Assembly (NCBI GenBank): GCA_016840305.1
Contig: JAEOSP010000780.1
Span: forward strand, 1-5,871
Direction: 5' to 3'
Source: Candidatus Hodarchaeota archaeon
GTDB lineage: Archaea > Asgardarchaeota > Heimdallarchaeia > Hodarchaeales > Hodarchaeaceae
DNA: 5,871 nt
Below the pieces are notes generated by a model. The model was not told the origin of the DNA. It ran no database searches and saw only the letters and a program-made list of their open reading frames with translations. Position numbers and translations under genes: made by a program. This document shows positions 5,115 to 5,871 of the stretch, one piece after another; positions within the stretch are counted from its first letter, which is position 1; every line of letters begins with the position of its first letter.

Positions 5115-5871
5115 TGAATCATCCAGACACAATTCCAAACACTGTTTTAATATGCAAAGGAACTGGCTGTATTTCATCAAAATCAAATGAAATCAGTGAA
5201 GAATTTGTTGAACAGATTAAAAATTTGAATTTAGAGAACAAAGTGAAAGTAGACTTCACAGGTTGCCATGGTTTTTGTGCTCAAGGTCCTATCGTAATCA
5301 TTGAACCAGAGGGATTTATGTATTGTCAGGTTAAAGTCCCAAATGTAAAAAAAATAGTTACTTCGCATCTTAAAGATAGAATTCCTGTTGAAGAGTACTT
5401 CTATATTGATCCAAAGTCACAAAAACGTATTGCAAAATACAAGGATATTCCCTTCTACAGTAAACAAACTAGAATGATTCTGGGGAACTGTGGACACATA
5501 AATCCAGAGAAAATTGAAGAATACATCAAAAAAGGTGGTTATTCAGGGTTAAAAAGAGCTCTTCAAATGCAACCTCAGGAAATTATTCAAGCAGTAAAGG
5601 ATTCAGGCTTACGAGGAAGGGGGGGAGCTGGATTTTCAACAGGGATGAAGTGGCAGTTTTGTCACGATGCACCTGGAACTGAAAAATATATCATATGTAA
5701 CGCAGACGAGGGTGATCCTGGTGCTTTTATGGATCGTTCATTGCTTGAGGCAGATCCTCATAGTGTGTTGGAGGGGATGATAATAGGTGCTTTTGCTATT
5801 GGAGCTAATCATGGGATAATATATGTACGTGCAGAATATCCTTTAGCTGTTTCACGTTTCAAACTTGCACT
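5114..5871 (+). CDS. nuoF: NuoF/HydB-type NADH-binding flavoprotein, N-terminal 252 residues (runs off right edge)
   Basis: This subunit binds FMN and NAD(H) and passes electrons to iron-sulfur clusters. The visible part has two domains. Residues 1 to about 90 form a thioredoxin-like [2Fe-2S] domain with cysteines C14 and C19 (CKGTGC), then C51 and C55 (CHGFC). This domain is typical of HydB, HoxF and HndC proteins and absent from standard complex I NuoF. From about residue 110 the NuoF core begins: GLRGRGGAGFSTGMKW (165-180) is the glycine-rich nucleotide/FMN motif, and NADEGDPGAFMDRS (196-209) is the family signature. The C-terminal SLBB and [4Fe-4S] regions would lie past the window edge. 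The GTG start overlaps the preceding stop by one base (TAGTG) with AGGAGG upstream. The combination suggests a soluble NAD(P)-linked hydrogenase or formate dehydrogenase module, possibly electron-bifurcating. The partner enzyme is not visible. Confidence 0.92.
   Translation, partial: MNHPDTIPNTVLICKGTGCISSKSNEISEEFVEQIKNLNLENKVKVDFTGCHGFCAQGPIVIIEPEGFMYCQVKVPNVKKIVTSHLKDRIPVEEYFYIDPKSQKRIAKYKDIPFYSKQTRMILGNCGHINPEKIEEYIKKGGYSGLKRALQMQPQEIIQAVKDSGLRGRGGAGFSTGMKWQFCHDAPGTEKYIICNADEGDPGAFMDRSLLEADPHSVLEGMIIGAFAIGANHGIIYVRAEYPLAVSRFKLA

Overview
The window looks like chromosomal DNA from an archaeon, most likely an Asgard archaeon (Heimdallarchaeia- or Lokiarchaeia-like). Three things support this. 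The tryptophanyl-tRNA synthetase is of the archaeal/eukaryotic type. There are two Rag/Gtr-family small GTPases of the eukaryote-like kind that Asgard genomes are rich in. Several genes have TATA-like boxes upstream and GAGGTG-type Shine-Dalgarno sites. The DNA is clearly AT-rich, and TTG and GTG starts are used. The Asgard placement is inference from gene content; no rRNA is present to confirm it.

Layout, left to right. (1) 1-177, minus strand: the first 59 codons of a Rag/Gtr-like GTPase that runs off the left edge. (2) 382-1515, minus: trpS, a complete but divergent tryptophanyl-tRNA synthetase. (3) 1516-1772: a gap of 257 bases holding a likely terminator for the MFS gene and a long hairpin whose pairing is best in the minus-strand RNA. 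(4) 1773-3230, minus: a 12-helix MFS transporter, probably an exporter. (5) 3231-3489: a divergent promoter region with a TATA-like box on each strand and a 17-bp inverted repeat. (6) 3490-4392, plus: a complete RagA-like GTPase with a roadblock-like C-terminal domain. (7) 4393-4619: a possible terminator, then candidate promoters for the redox genes. (8) 4620-5114 and 5114-5871, plus: a NuoE/HydC-type [2Fe-2S] protein and the first 252 codons of a NuoF/HydB-type NADH-binding flavoprotein, overlapping by one base.

The last two genes form the NADH-oxidising/NAD-reducing input module shared by complex I, NAD-dependent formate dehydrogenases and electron-bifurcating hydrogenases. The partner catalytic subunit should lie beyond the right edge. 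The two GTPases sit on opposite strands and are not one operon, but one looks RagA-like and the other has RagC-like features at its P-loop. No gap without a gene exceeds 300 bases, and I see no tRNA, rRNA, CRISPR array, insertion sequence or phage gene.
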